Assembly (NCBI GenBank): GCA_024867545.1 | Contig: JANFNE010000013.1 | Location: 682,001 to 746,000, forward strand | DNA length: 64,000 nucleotides | Reading direction: 5' to 3' | DNA from: Phytopythium helicoides | Lineage: Eukaryota; Oomycota; Peronosporomycetes; Pythiales; Pythiaceae | Shown: piece by piece, positions 8,696-20,192 of the stretch | Numbering within the stretch: position 1 is the stretch's first letter | How the letters are laid out: the number at the start of each line of letters is the position of its first letter | Translations under genes and position numbers: made by a program | The notes under the pieces: generated by a model | Told to the model about the DNA's origin: nothing | The model's input: only the letters and a program-made list of their open reading frames with translations | Database searches by the model: none

Positions 8696-10845
8696 TCAAG
8701 TCAAAAAATATATACGACGTTGAACACACTCGGCTGCGAAGGAAAAGATAAGCGACAGCACATGTCGATCCAGTGTGAGATCTGCTAATGCGGGTGCCGA
8801 CAGGGCCGAAACTTTTGCACGTTTTGTTGCCGACACAGATCCAAAGATACTTAGGAACGACAAGCGGCACTGGATCGGGAACGGCTGCGCAGCTACTGGA
8901 AGCGATACTAGATGGTGTCGATCAAAGTAGCGTTTGTACCGCTTGAACAATACTGCAGACGCTTCAAACTCGATGTATTCCAGGGTGTGATTCAAATCAA
9001 GCATCGAGGAAAAAATTCTCGCGTTGGCACTCTTGTCTTCAAAGCCTCCGAATGGCACAGAGAAGAAAATCCATTTAAGCCGCTTGAGATTCTGGGTGAA
9101 TGGAGATGCCGAATCTGCTAGCTCATTCATCAACATTTGCATGTCGTTGAATCGGCAGCTGAGTTCGCAAATATCAATTTTATTTTCCCGAATCCCTTTC
9201 AGGAAGTCCGATGTGTCCAGCATAGCCGAAAAGTCGATGTCTAGCACCTTTAGATTCGGGCAGCATCGTAATAATCGGCGAGTATCCAGGGTGTTGCCCT
9301 CAACTTCATCAAGTCTGAGTTGCGTCAACTTGTGGCCAATGAGCTCCAAAATTCGCAAAAGAGGCTCGCTGTTGTCAACCGTGCCCGTTATAACAAGGTG
9401 AAGACTCGTGATCTCATTCGGGTGTGTCGAACTGTCATAATCGTCATCTAGAGGGAGCAGCTGATCACGTCGCACTGAACACACCCCGAAGCCCGGAACT
9501 AGAACCTTGGTACATGCATCCCAACTATCATCAAGGATTCTCACACCGTCTACATCCGACTGCAGCTTCCAAGTTATGTCATAATCGCTTGCATCTATTG
9601 GCGTCATCGTGACTTGGGTACCAGCCATAAGCCTCATTCGGCGCTGATGACACGGAGTCGAGCGGTTGCGAGTATTATTATTGGTCCATTCACACCACCA
9701 AGGAGTCCAAACACGTGGTATGTTGGATTTGGCGCGGCAAGAACAGCAACAAAATCATCGGCGTCATGCATATCGACCTTATTCACCGTAAGGGTGAGCG
9801 ATGAGATGCTTGAATGCGCTGACGCGTGTTTGGTGAAGAATGCATAGGCGATGAATTCCCAAACTTTTTGATCTTCCCCCTCCGAGTTTACTTCTAATTC
9901 AACCTTTGAGATAGTGCGCGCCTCCGCGAGAATCGATGCAAGTCGCCCAAACATGGTAGGAGGATCAAACTCAAAACACGTTTTGAATGTTCCCAGCACT
10001 GGGGGTTTTCTCACACTTCTGCTTGCACACAGTACACTCTGATAGAGCTCACCCACGACCAGTACCGAATGCACATGATCGCGAACAGCTCTGTCATCGA
10101 CGTGTGGGAGAACGCCTAGTAGGCACACCGGAAGAGGCTGGTCTCCTCCTATGATCTCTCCAATTGCCTTCGCATCATCAATCGCCAGCATGCTGTTGGA
10201 AAGGTCAAGTTGCAACCCACCAAACCGGAACTCATAAGGAATCATCGATAGATCATCAGAGTGGTCTGACTCAGCAATCGGGAACCTCCATCCATGGTGC
10301 ATGTCACGAATCGCCAACAGCTCGCGTAGGAGCGCGCCAACATTTGCAGCCCATTGTGTCGCAGTTTTCACGTTGACGAAGATCGAGATGCTCAGAAGTC
10401 CCAGGGATGCAGCGCGTTCTTTGCCAACAGCGGCAATTTTCCTCGCCGAGGCGATGAAGTTGTCGCTTGGAGGTTCGTTCCGTCCTGCAAACAGTGTGGC
10501 GATATCGTTCGATGTCCATTTGGCGTGTTCAAATGCCGCGACGCTGAACATGAAGCGCAGCGGCCAAAAGCTCTCGTCCTCCATTTCCGTTTCGTCAGTA
10601 ATCTTGAGGTCGCATATATCAGTCATGACACGCTTCGCGCCGTCTTGGTCGACACTCGCCACCATCGCGAGAAGCACGATCGCCTCCCGCAACGCTCGCA
10701 AGTCGCGACACTGCGACTTCCGCACACGGACGAGCTCGTCATAGTGGCCGACGCCAATGCTATCGATAGAGAGAGGCACAAGGTCTAGCCAACCGCGCAG
10801 CGGCACCAGCGACGGCCTGAGGAACGCCCACCTGCAGTCGGTCAT
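8696..10845 (-). pseudogene. Cluster A member 4: family gene with one frameshift
   Basis: Two minus-strand frames together give a full-length member of about 715 residues. The first runs from ATG 10845 (CRWAFLRPSLVPLRGWL; the upstream open frame begins only at TTG 10893) to a stop at 9634. The second ends at 8696 after LDRHVLSLIFSFAAECVQRR. The paralogues place the switch near an ATT-ATT-ATT run at about 9670-9683: before it the first frame fits, after it the second does (NRSTPCHQRRMRLMAG matches RMRL in members 2 and B1). A single missing or extra base explains it. It may be a recent pseudogene or an assembly error, since the rest is well preserved (VLVPGFGVCSV, LRCCPNLKVLDI). Confidence 0.75.
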
Positions 10846-11038
10846 GACAGTTTGAGATTCTCCTGTCAATGCGACCGTGTGGACCACAATCAAATGTGAC
10901 GCGGGTTGCAGACGACTCTATTTGCTTGACGTGGTTATTGTAGACGGCGGATGCGGAGCGGATGGCGCTGCGGACGCTACTGGTACTCGTGCTGCGCATC
11001 ATAATAATGTGTGTGTGATCCTATCTGATGCCACGGAC

Positions 11039-12180
11039 TCACAGTGCAAACTCGCGGTGGTCCTTTTGTGCGGCAGGTTGCTGCTGTGCGTTCGAAGGCG
11101 GCAGGTAGTCGATGTCTGAGTCGCGCTTGTAGGCGACTGGCATAGCGAGCGGCTCGTGCTTGTGCTCGCGACTCGGTGTCACCTGGAGTGTGTCGACGTC
11201 CTTCTGCAGAATCGGAGGATCAGCGCTGTCGCGCTTGTCCGTGTCTTTCTTCTCGCGGCTCTTGATGAACGCGCGGATGGACAGCAGGATGGAGAACTGC
11301 GCAGTCACAAAGGGGGACGTCAGCACAAGAACAGCTCAGCCACACTTCTTGACGGCAACGTACGAACGCGGCGACACCACCGCCAATGGTGACGATCCAC
11401 TTCCAGACGGGCCACTGGTCGCACTCGGGCGGGTTGGTCCAGTCGGACACGCACACGCACGTCTTGACGCCGTCGACCTCCTGGATGCTGCCTCGGTTGG
11501 CGTTGCACGACTCGACGTTGGCGCTGCTGCTGCCGGCCGACCCGGACGCGGACGCGGACCCAGAGGCCGTGGACGTGCTCTTCTCCGTGTCGCTGTCGGT
11601 CGTGCTGCTACCGTCACACGTGGAGCTGTCGCCCGCCTCGATCTGTCACCATGGACGCAATCCACGTTAGCCCCTGTTCGTCCTTCTGGATCCCCTCAAT
11701 ATGCGGTCTTACCGTGACGTTCTGCTCGACGGAGGACTCTGTGCAAGGGTCGGACCCCCACCCCCGGAAGTAGATGGTGCCTGTGCTCGCCGGGCATATC
11801 TTGAACGTCCCGTCGTCGTCGGTGGCGAGCGAGTCCGAGTAGCTTGGCGTGACGGTCTTCTTCTGGCCCGACTTGAGCGCCACGTAGGTGACGTTGACGG
11901 CGTTAGCCCACGTGAAGGTGATGTACACTCCCGTCTTGGCCACTGCCGTGACGCCGTCCGAAGCGTACGACACGGCGTCGCCAAACACTGGCGACCCGAG
12001 CGAGTCGCACCTGAAGCAGCAGATGCCGTTCACGGGCTCGCACTGTTCGTACACGGTCGGGTCGTACGTGTACGTGCCGCCCGACTTGCCGATGCATGTG
12101 CTGCAGCATTCGGAGGCCGCGTGGGCCGCGGTCGCCGCCAGCGCCGCCGCCAGCGCCGCCACCAGCGCCTGCTTGCCCAT
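11039..12180 (-). CDS. Secreted Cys-rich type I membrane protein
   Basis: Three exons, 12180-11713, 11642-11364 and 11296-11039, give 334 residues. Both introns (70 and 67 bases) have GTAAG/GTACG donors and CAG acceptors, and all phases close. Order of parts: a signal peptide (MGKQALVAALAAALAATAAHA); an extracellular part with CCSTC, CCFRC and paired cysteines; a Ser-rich linker; a short CVCVSDW segment with EGF-like spacing; one membrane helix formed across the second splice site (WIVTIGGGVAAF then FSILLSI); and a cytosolic tail of about 80 residues, basic then Gln/Pro-rich. I do not recognise the family. A surface or secretory-pathway receptor-like role is inferred from topology alone. An initiator-like element lies 40 bases upstream. 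Confidence 0.7.
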
Positions 12181-12219
12181 AGAAATAAGGAGAAGGTGCG
12201 GCTTCCTGGCAACGCGGCA

Positions 12220-12234
12220 GGTTGAGAAATGAGC
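12220..12234 (-). promoter_or_regulatory. Oomycete initiator-like motif
   Basis: Minus-strand GCTCATTTCTCAACC, close to the oomycete core-promoter consensus GCTCATTYYNCAWTTT. It lies about 40 bases before the start codon of the Cys-rich membrane protein and supports that start. Confidence 0.55.
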
Positions 12235-13168
12235 GAGGGCTGGCGCGGCGCGGCTGGCTTTCCCGGCTCGCGGGGAATGCACCGGCTATGTGGTTGGAAC
12301 TTGACTTTTGTATGTGGCTTTGCCGTTCGTCGAGCAGCAGCAGCATAGTGAAACCGAGTGAAAGTGGCGACGGCTCGTGGCGTTGAAGAAACTAAACAGC
12401 GTGAGAGACGGGGCACGCGGCGTTTGTGGCTGGCCCGCATATGGTTGGGCGTTCCATCGATGCCAGAAACAAGTCAGTACGATTTTAACGGAAATAAGTA
12501 GGTTGAAGGGAGCCAGAGCAATACCTCACCTATTGTAGTGGGTTTGCTTCAGTTTTGATATACTTAAGGCGTGAAATCAGATGTGGACTACTGATAGGAG
12601 AAAAGAGCCACCTCGCCCGCATGTGGGTGGCACTCGTGACTGCGCCATCCTTGGGCAAAGTGGGTGGATATTCCACCCTCGCCGTGCTCTCTCACTGCCT
12701 GCTGGTCTCGGCTGACGGGATCGCAGTGGTAGTGAGCGAGGCACGCCGGGCGAGGTGGCTGCCTGCCTTGGCTGGGTCGAGCGCTGTCTCACTGTTAGCA
12801 GCGTGCGGGCGATCGCCTCTGCCGTCCATGCGTCGCGGGGCAACTTTTGACGCGGGGCGAGGTGGTGAACGGCTGGAGCACGAGAAACTCCGAAGGATCT
12901 CGTTGCGATCCTTGCGATCGCTGCACAGCTTCGCGACGCCACGGCAGGAGCGGGTCGCGATCCGTCAAGACCGCTCGCTCGGTCGAGCTCAACGGATCAC
13001 GACGGGTCGAGGCTCAGCGACAGGCGCATCGCGCGTGAGCGAGTAGTTGGCGCTGAGACGATGGAAAATGCTGTGTATTGGAGGCGTTTGGGACCCATCT
13101 TCTACACGGGATCGACACATGGGTCGATATCATCATGGGGGTTTCCAGATTCGAAAAAAAAAAAATAT
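12235..13168. other. Intergenic, GC-rich, no gene recognised
   Basis: Open frames on both strands here are mutually overlapping, Arg/Ser-rich and lack any family resemblance, as expected from GC-rich noncoding DNA. A run of 12 A at 13154-13165 lies just past the stop of the next gene. Confidence 0.4.
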
Positions 13169-15232
13169 CTAGAGCAACATGGCGACCACCACCGACGCCA
13201 GAGTGCCCGTGACGAGCCCAAGCGGCGTAGAAGGAACGCTGGCGGCCGAGCTAGCAAGCGTTGAGCCCGCGGATCCGCTGCTAGACGATGCGGTCTGGTC
13301 ATCGGCGCCAACCGTTGCGTCCGAGCCCGTCGACGGCGTCACATCTCCGACCTCATCTCCCGAGACAGACGAAGATCCAGACACTGCAGATCCTGTAGCC
13401 CCAGCAGTGGCTTCTGCCGTCACGGAGTACGTCGAGCCGGTCGTGCCAGTCGAGCCAGCAGAGGCGCCACCTACAGAAGAACCAGCGACACCAGCAGAGC
13501 TGTTAGCAATGTGATTTGACGAGGACGCCGGCGAGGTGCCAGAGCTCGATGCCGGCGAGGCTCCAGAGCTCGGTGCTGGCGAGGCTCCGGAGCTCGATGC
13601 TGGCGACTCGCCACTAGTGCTCGACGCTGGCGCCTTCGTACCAGATGCAACTGGGGAGCTCGTACCGGTGGAGGAAGACGTCGGAGCCGCAGTGGTCGAG
13701 GTTGGCGACGTGTTGGTGGATGACGACGTCGACGCGCCAGACGGCGATCCTGCCGATGGGGACGTTGTTGATGGCGAAGATGAGCTAGCAGGAGCATTGG
13801 TGGACGGGCTGCTCGTAGTCGTCGCCGGTGCTGGTGCTGCGGTCGTCGCCGGAGGTGCGGTCGTTGTCGGCGCCTTGGTCGTTGCCGCTGGGGCGGTAGT
13901 TGTTGGGGCCGGAGTCGACGAGCATACCAACGACTGGCTGTTGCAAGTCTGAGCAGCGACGTCGCACGAGTCGAGGACTGCGACGCACAGCATCCAGCAG
14001 ATCTCGCCACTGGCGCTGTCTTGGCAAGTACACTTGGCTGCGCAGTCTGTCGCATCCGTGGCGCTGTGCCCGGAGCGGTTGCAGATGGTTTGGCAACCTT
14101 CCGACGGCGCGGTGGCACCGCTCTTGGTGGAGCAAGTCTTGTACGTGCAGCTGCCTTCGGACGCCGTCAGCATGCGGCCGGTGGCACAGCCAATGGTCTT
14201 CAAATCGTCGTCATCGTGCTCGAGCAAGAATCGAGTCGTCATGTTCACATGCTCGTCAAAAGTAACGTCGCGGTTTTCCAGGAGGCGCTGATAAGCCGGC
14301 AGAAGCGTCATTTTGCCGAACCAGGCACGAAGCGAGCGTCCGGGGCTGTTGACCACACTGTCTGGCATCTTCATGCCGTGCATCACCGCCGGGATTTTGT
14401 GGCTGGTCTGCAGCCAACGCGAGCCACCCGTGCCCATCATGATGACAACCTCGTCATCCTTGAGCACTGGACGCACACGCTGCCCGTTGGAAGTCTGGAT
14501 CACAAGACCCGAGGCGTCGTTGGACAGGTGGCGCTCCACTAGACGTCGTCCTCCCTCGTCCACGTCAAAGAACTTCGGAGCCGTCATGGCGATGAACAGA
14601 CCGTGGTCCTCATGCACCGGCAGTGAGAACTCAAGCTTCCGCTGACTCTCGATCGTCTGCTGCGTGCCTTTGGCCGCCTCGTAGGCGTGGAAGTGGTCAA
14701 GCCGCACTGCCTCGCCAACGAGCTGCCTGGCCGAGATGGTCCGCTCTCCATCGGAGACCGTGAAGCTTGTCTCATCAAGCGCGCGGCCGAACGTGTTGAC
14801 CGTGCGCTCGAGTACCTCGCTGAACTGCAGATACAGCTCCCTGTACCCCGGGCACAGCTCTTGCGTGTTGAGCGCGGCGGAGTCGAGCTCGAGTCCCGCG
14901 TTGGTGTTGATGGTGTGACGTCGCGTGCCGTCGCCGAAGAGCTTGGTGGAGAGGAAACCCGCCTCAGCCGAGTCGGCCGCCAGCAGCGCGCACTCGGCCG
15001 CCTTCTCCAGGTACTTGGCCCGCACGCGCGCCAGACTCGGCACGTTCCGCAGCGCCACGATGCCGTCGGCCTGCAGCAGGTCAAGCAGCCGCCCAGGCGC
15101 GTCTCCGCGCTCCAGCGCCGCGTAGTCGAGCGCGGGCACGTCGAAGGTCGGGAGCGCCAGGAACGCGTCGTCATGGAGCGCGTGGACTGGTGCGGCCGCG
15201 AGCGCCAGCAGCAGAGCGGGGAGGCGGAGCAT
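13169..15232 (-). CDS. Secreted GPI-anchored 2-oxoglutarate/Fe(II) oxygenase-like mucin
   Basis: Single exon, 687 residues from ATG 15232. An upstream ATG at 15307 would put 25 residues before a perfect signal peptide (MLRLPALLLALAAAPVHA) and lies beyond the initiator motif, so I reject it. Residues about 30-330 form an isopenicillin-N-synthase-like double-stranded beta-helix: LQADGIVALRNVP at the entry, the iron ligands H207-E-D209 in LPVHEDHGLF and H285 in PAVMHGMKMP, and a candidate 2-oxoglutarate arginine in RSLRAWFGKM. A Cys-rich module (CTYKTC, CWMLCVAVLD) follows, then about 200 Thr/Ser/Pro/Ala residues, and a hydrophobic tail typical of a GPI signal. Known relatives of the fold hydroxylate or cyclise small molecules inside cells; an extracellular anchored form is unusual. 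Substrate unknown. The gene at 33431 is its paralogue. Confidence 0.75.
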   Translation of the reverse strand: MLRLPALLLALAAAPVHALHDDAFLALPTFDVPALDYAALERGDAPGRLLDLLQADGIVALRNVPSLARVRAKYLEKAAECALLAADSAEAGFLSTKLFGDGTRRHTINTNAGLELDSAALNTQELCPGYRELYLQFSEVLERTVNTFGRALDETSFTVSDGERTISARQLVGEAVRLDHFHAYEAAKGTQQTIESQRKLEFSLPVHEDHGLFIAMTAPKFFDVDEGGRRLVERHLSNDASGLVIQTSNGQRVRPVLKDDEVVIMMGTGGSRWLQTSHKIPAVMHGMKMPDSVVNSPGRSLRAWFGKMTLLPAYQRLLENRDVTFDEHVNMTTRFLLEHDDDDLKTIGCATGRMLTASEGSCTYKTCSTKSGATAPSEGCQTICNRSGHSATDATDCAAKCTCQDSASGEICWMLCVAVLDSCDVAAQTCNSQSLVCSSTPAPTTTAPAATTKAPTTTAPPATTAAPAPATTTSSPSTNAPASSSSPSTTSPSAGSPSGASTSSSTNTSPTSTTAAPTSSSTGTSSPVASGTKAPASSTSGESPASSSGASPAPSSGASPASSSGTSPASSSNHIANSSAGVAGSSVGGASAGSTGTTGSTYSVTAEATAGATGSAVSGSSSVSGDEVGDVTPSTGSDATVGADDQTASSSSGSAGSTLASSAASVPSTPLGLVTGTLASVVVAMLL

Positions 15233-15261
15233 GGCAGGCTGGGCTGGGGTGCGCCTGGGCT

Positions 15262-15278
15262 GGAAGATTGGAAAGTGA
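15262..15278 (-). promoter_or_regulatory. Oomycete initiator-like motif
   Basis: Minus-strand TCACTTTCCAATCTTCC, 30 bases before ATG 15232. It fits the YCAYTYY initiator followed by a pyrimidine-rich flank and decides for 15232 over the upstream ATG at 15307. Confidence 0.6.
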
Positions 15279-18139
15279 GCGTGCGGGTCTGGTGATCGGC
15301 GCGGCATTAGTCAGAGTGGGGCCTTGGAGATATAATGCCCTTCGGATGGCGAGGGAGGGAAACCAATGGAGCATCACACAATATGCAATACAGGAGCGTT
15401 TTGATTTCACATACCCCGTTGAAGAAGATGGGAGAGGTGAGGTTGAAGCGATTGTTGATTCGGACACCGGACCAACAACCAGATGGCGAGTGGTGAGATT
15501 TACAGTACAGACCTGGCGAGCACCACGAAGAGCGCATCTTGCGGCGAGGAGCGTGGCGCGGCGCTGGTTTATTGTTGACTGAAGGCGGCGTGAAGGCTCC
15601 GGTGCCTCGCTCATTTGCACTCATTCGGCTCAGCTGGCGATTCCGAGATGTGCACCGCTCGAGATGAGCCGGTCACGATTAACTATTAGGTGACTCCGGT
15701 GTAGGGGCGAGCAGCTCCAGGAGGAGGCGTCGGTGATGACGAGACGGTCGCTCGCTCGTTGTGGATTTCGGCAGGCCACATTGTGCTGCGGAAGGATCAG
15801 AAATGGGATCGTTCCAGCTGGGGATTTCGAACGCCAGGAAGAAGGCCACGCCTGGATTGTGGGCGAGGGATATTCGCATCGTCGAGGCTGCGATTGGCAA
15901 TCGACCTCCTGGTGATGGTGGACCGCCTGGGGTTGGGGAGATTGACGCTGGCAGAGATGTTCGGCCGTTCAAGTTTTTTTTGCTCCGAAGCTCTACTGAT
16001 TGCTGCGGCGGTGGCGTTGAAATTGGCACTCGCAGCCAACTTGACCTCGACGATGCCCGCTTCAATGCGGACGAGCTTCAAGTCAGCAACTACATCGAAG
16101 TGCGCAGAATCGTGTTGATTGGTGGCTAATAGCATGATCGACTTCTATGAACGGAGGGTATAATTCTTCATCATCTATTCGCTTGAGGACTTTCTGTCAG
16201 CTGTTCCTGCGTTCATACCCGAGTGCAAGCAAGTTCCTCGAGTCTGGTACCACTGAAGGCTTTTCCTTTAGCAAATCTCCTCCCGAGTGCTCGCAACAAG
16301 ACATTTGCTCAATTTGGCTTACAAGTTTGGCATACTCATTGCGTCACTTTGTGCAGGGGCACCTGGACCCGCTTTGTGGTCACCTCGGCTTCGTGTCAGG
16401 CTTTGTACTCGAGTTATCATGTTGATGTGGCTTTGCCAGACAACCGGAATGTGCGATCAATGCGCGGGGCGGTCGTGTTATTCTGAATACAGGCGCGCGT
16501 ATCCTTTCCAGGCTTTGCAGACGTGATGATAAACTACTGCATGTTCCATATCTAGGCTAACTCTTATCAATCATGTTGGCCAATTGAGTGGTGCGACCAG
16601 AGCTTGTGGTAATTACTGTGGCAATAGTGAGTCGCGGATCGTGGTCGTCGCTGGACAGGTTGTGCACCGTGTTCTTCGTTACTCTGAGCTTGTCCAGGGT
16701 ATATAGTTCGTTCTAATATCTCATTGCGTTTTGTGACTTCATTCCCAAAGTCAAGCAGCGGTGGTGGACTATTGCTCAAAATTAGCTTCAAGTTGAAGTG
16801 AACTTCAACATGTAAAAATGTTGATTGCACTCAATCCGCCACAGGTGAGCCAGATGATGACTGATGAGTGTTCAGCTCAAGCCCCGTGATCGTGAGCAAG
16901 GACAGATATAGTGGCGCGTTCGTGATGCAGGGCAGTGTATTGTTGATTGGAAACAACACTGAGGACATAGACCCGGGATCCGGTTCCGACACCTCATTCA
17001 TTTGAATTCGGTTAAGCTCGTAAACGTCGTATATTACATCCTGTTGAGGAGACAAGCACCAGCACATGAAGGTGGTGACGCCAATGAGTCTTTGATGACG
17101 ATTTCAGCTCCAAGCGGACGCTAATGCAGTCTGTCTCATATCACGTGCTGGCGGAAACTGGAAAGTGCCGGCCTCAGGCATACGGCTCTGGATATGCCGG
17201 ACTTCCTGGACGACACACGATGAGAATAAGACATGAGCGCTTTGCTGCCAATTCAACTGCATGCACACGTAGAAAGGTGAGCAAATTATCAGTTCCAATA
17301 GGGGACTGTTGAAGAAGTGAAGGTTCTTGACTTCAATTACACCGAGGCATTTCTCATTGCCAAAATCGAAGAAGCTCTGAACACACCAAAAACATTCGAC
17401 GCAGAAGGCACAACCCCTTACTGGTTGCCGATCAGACATTATCAGTCCAATACCGCTACCGCTTGCCGCTACTGAGAATGCTCGATCAAGTTCCGCGCTA
17501 GTGTGGGTTGTTTTTTGCTTTTGCAGAAGAGCAAATTCGCTGCTGTGGTTGGTATTGATAGTGATTATCCGTCGGAAACTGTGCGCTATCCTACCCGTGA
17601 ACCTACCGTTCGAGGTTGCTAGTTTTGGTACCGCTTTGTGTTGGGAATAGTGTCAGCGAGTGCGATATATAGTGCTTTCCGTACCCTATGAACTTAGGAA
17701 CCTACTAATCACTTGCCATCAGCTCCAAAGCCTAGGACATTTGAGATACGATAAGGCCCCGAGGTAGCAATCGAGATGACGAAAGTGAACTCGTCACTTC
17801 GACTCGACAATCCCTCCACCTAACAATCAGCGAGAACCGAATCCTTGAATATTTGTGTAGCCTCGTCCGCATTTTTCGCATCGCCAAAACGCCGACATAT
17901 AGATCGCACACGCAGACCCTTCGAATCAAGCAAAGTCTCAGGCGTTTCCTGAAACCCTGCCTGGCGTCCAAGTCTCCTCCTCCTTCCTCCTCCTAAACCA
18001 TCCACGCTGATTCCGCAGTCACTTTTCCATTAAGTACGCTTGCGATATCTTTAAGTGCGCAATACTTAACGATTTTTTACCATTTTTTTTCCATCCACCA
18101 CAACACTTCGACTCTTTTGTGGTGGCGACGAGGAATAAA
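15279..18139. other. Long region without a supported gene
   Basis: Scattered open frames but none with a recognisable domain. The most protein-like is a minus frame of 16831-17067 continuing past a stop to 16567, and a plus segment at about 17310-17460 containing VLDFNYTEAFLIAKIEEAL. The pattern suits gene relics. Short AC- and CT-rich stretches near 17985-18110 lead into the promoter of the next gene. Confidence 0.35.
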
Positions 18140-20071
18140 ATGGCGGGGAGGCCGCAGCGCAAGGCCAAACTGTCGGGCGTCGACTACGCCGTGCTGTCGT
18201 CGGGCATGCAGATCCCCGAGTACTCGAGCGAGGAGGAAGAGTCCTCGGATGAAGCCGGAGGCTTCGGCAAGAAGCGCAAGCGCCGCGACGGCCGACGCAA
18301 GAAGGAGCAGTGCTTCATCTGCAAAAAGAAGTCCAAGAGCCCCTTCGTGCAGTGTGATAACTGCAGCAGGCTGTGAGTTGCTGCTTTCAGCTGTTTTGGA
18401 GTTCTTGGGGAATTTAGGAGAGGGAAAAAGAGGGCCCGGCACTAAGTGGGATTTTCTCCTGCACAGCTTCCATTCTGCCTGCGGCCGGCCCTTCGAGTCG
18501 GCGTCCATTCTTGGCAACACGAGCTGCTACGAGGTCCGGCGTCACTCGCATTTTCTCAATTTTTTTCCATAGTTGTGGTGCTTAATTTCGTTGGGAAGAT
18601 TGACCTCTTGGTATTGTACGGCTGTAGTGTCTGCAGGAGGCGCGGGTGTCGTCTATGAGCGAGCTGCCAAGACCCCACATCGAGTCCATCGCTGACTTTG
18701 TCAAAATTCTTAAAAAGGCCAAGAAGATCGTGGTCATTGCTGGTGCTGGCATCAGTGTGTCCTGCGGGATCCCGGACTTCCGATCAAAGGATGGCATCTA
18801 CAACATGGCGCGGCACATGGATGTAGTGCTTCCCGAACCAGAATGCCTTTTCCAGATTGAGTACTTTCGTCAAGATCCATCACCATTTTTCCAGATTGTG
18901 CGCAATGCTTTTGCAAACTCCCCGGTTCCATCGCCCACGCATCGCTTTCTCAAGTTGCTAGAAGACAAGAAGAAGCTACTTCGCGTGTACACGCAGAACA
19001 TTGACGGATTGGAGGAAGCTGCGGGGGTGACAAAGGTGATCCCTTGTCACGGCACATTCGCATGGTCGACTTGTATGCGTTGCAAAAAGCGGGTCACCAC
19101 GAGCTCGATCATGGATGTTATTCAGGCAGGAGTGATCCCAACCTGCTCAGTCGAAGACTGCCGAGGAGTTCTCAAACCGGACATCACGTTCTTCGGCGAG
19201 ATTCTGGATGATAAAGTGAGCACCACCATCACCCGTGATCGACTTCAGGCAGATCTGCTGCTAGTTATGGGCACTTCGCTTAAAGTGGCTCCCGTCATGG
19301 AGATCCCGGGGTACCTCCCTGCTCATATTCCTCAAGTCGTGGTCAACATGACGGCACTAAAGAAGAAGAAGATCAGAAAGAAACTCCGTCCGTTTGAAAA
19401 GGTTACGCAGACCGAGGAAACTTCAAAGGAAGACGAGAAGGAAGCTGAGCAGTTCGACCTCTCGCTTCTGGGCGACTGTGACGGAATCGTGCGGTATATT
19501 TGCGAGCAAGCAAAATGGGATCTGGACGAGGTTAAAGACAACGTTGAGGTCAAGGTAAAAGGTGACTCCGCGAGTCGCGTAAAATCCGAGCGAAACGGTG
19601 AGAAAGTCGCAAACAAGAAGCGAGGGAAGCGGAAAGGTGGCTCGAAGCCGCACATCATCGAACATAGCAACGGAACGAAGCGGAAAAAGGTGTTTTGCTT
19701 TGGCGAATGCCACTGCGACAAACGCCTGGCCATTGGTCGCCAGGATATAACCTCTGAGAGCGAGCCCGAGAACGAGCACGTTGTGTGGTGAGTGCTATAT
19801 TCCCGCAGTCATCTCAAATTCTCAGCTCTAACTTGCTGCCCGTGCTTGGACTCAGCAACTTGTGCAGCACGAGCATCGATGCCGACTCAGATAATCATTA
19901 CCGCTGCCTGTACGTTGCGCTCCCGTGATTGCTTGCATGCCTTTGTGCTCATCGTGATCCTGAATGAACTGCAGGGACTGCTTCGATTACGATCTGTGCG
20001 CTGGGTGCTTCACGAAACGCAAGCATCTGCACAAAGGAGGCAGCCACCGCTTTTCGCAGGTGCTTTCGTGA
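18140..20071 (+). CDS. Sirtuin (SIR2) with N-terminal PHD-like and C-terminal ZZ zinc fingers
   Basis: Five exons: 18140-18372, 18467-18533, 18637-19787, 19856-19909 and 19975-20071, giving 533 residues. Every intron is GT-AG and all phases close. Residues 1-55 are acidic then basic, nuclear-signal-like. A PHD-like finger follows (C58, C61, C72, C75, H80, C83), lacking a clear last cysteine pair. The sirtuin core begins near 115: GAGISVSCGIPDFRS for NAD, TQNIDGLE with the catalytic HG after it, a zinc site CMRC plus CSVEDC, and GTSLKVAP. These enzymes remove acyl groups from lysines using NAD. The last two exons build a ZZ finger (CNLC, CLDCFDYDLCAGC, then HLHKGGSHRF), which in other proteins binds histone tails. 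Likely a chromatin deacetylase with reader modules. The sirtuin part is certain; the joins rest on splice consensus. Confidence 0.8.
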
Positions 20072-20192
20072 GTATCATCATTCCTGTCAGCCGCAATCAA
20101 CAACGACGAATCCATCATCTTTCAATTACTTGGAAAAGGCATAAAGGAAATAGGCTATCAAATCGCAATACTAGTTAGCCAAGACGCCCGTC

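Noticed and set aside
9630..9690. Programmed ribosomal frameshift in member 4
   Set aside because: No slippery heptamer at the junction and other members break at unrelated places; a simple indel is more likely.
15733..16135. Overlapping ORFs of about 110-130 codons on both strands
   Set aside because: Three frames are open at once and none resembles a domain; probably noncoding or a relic.
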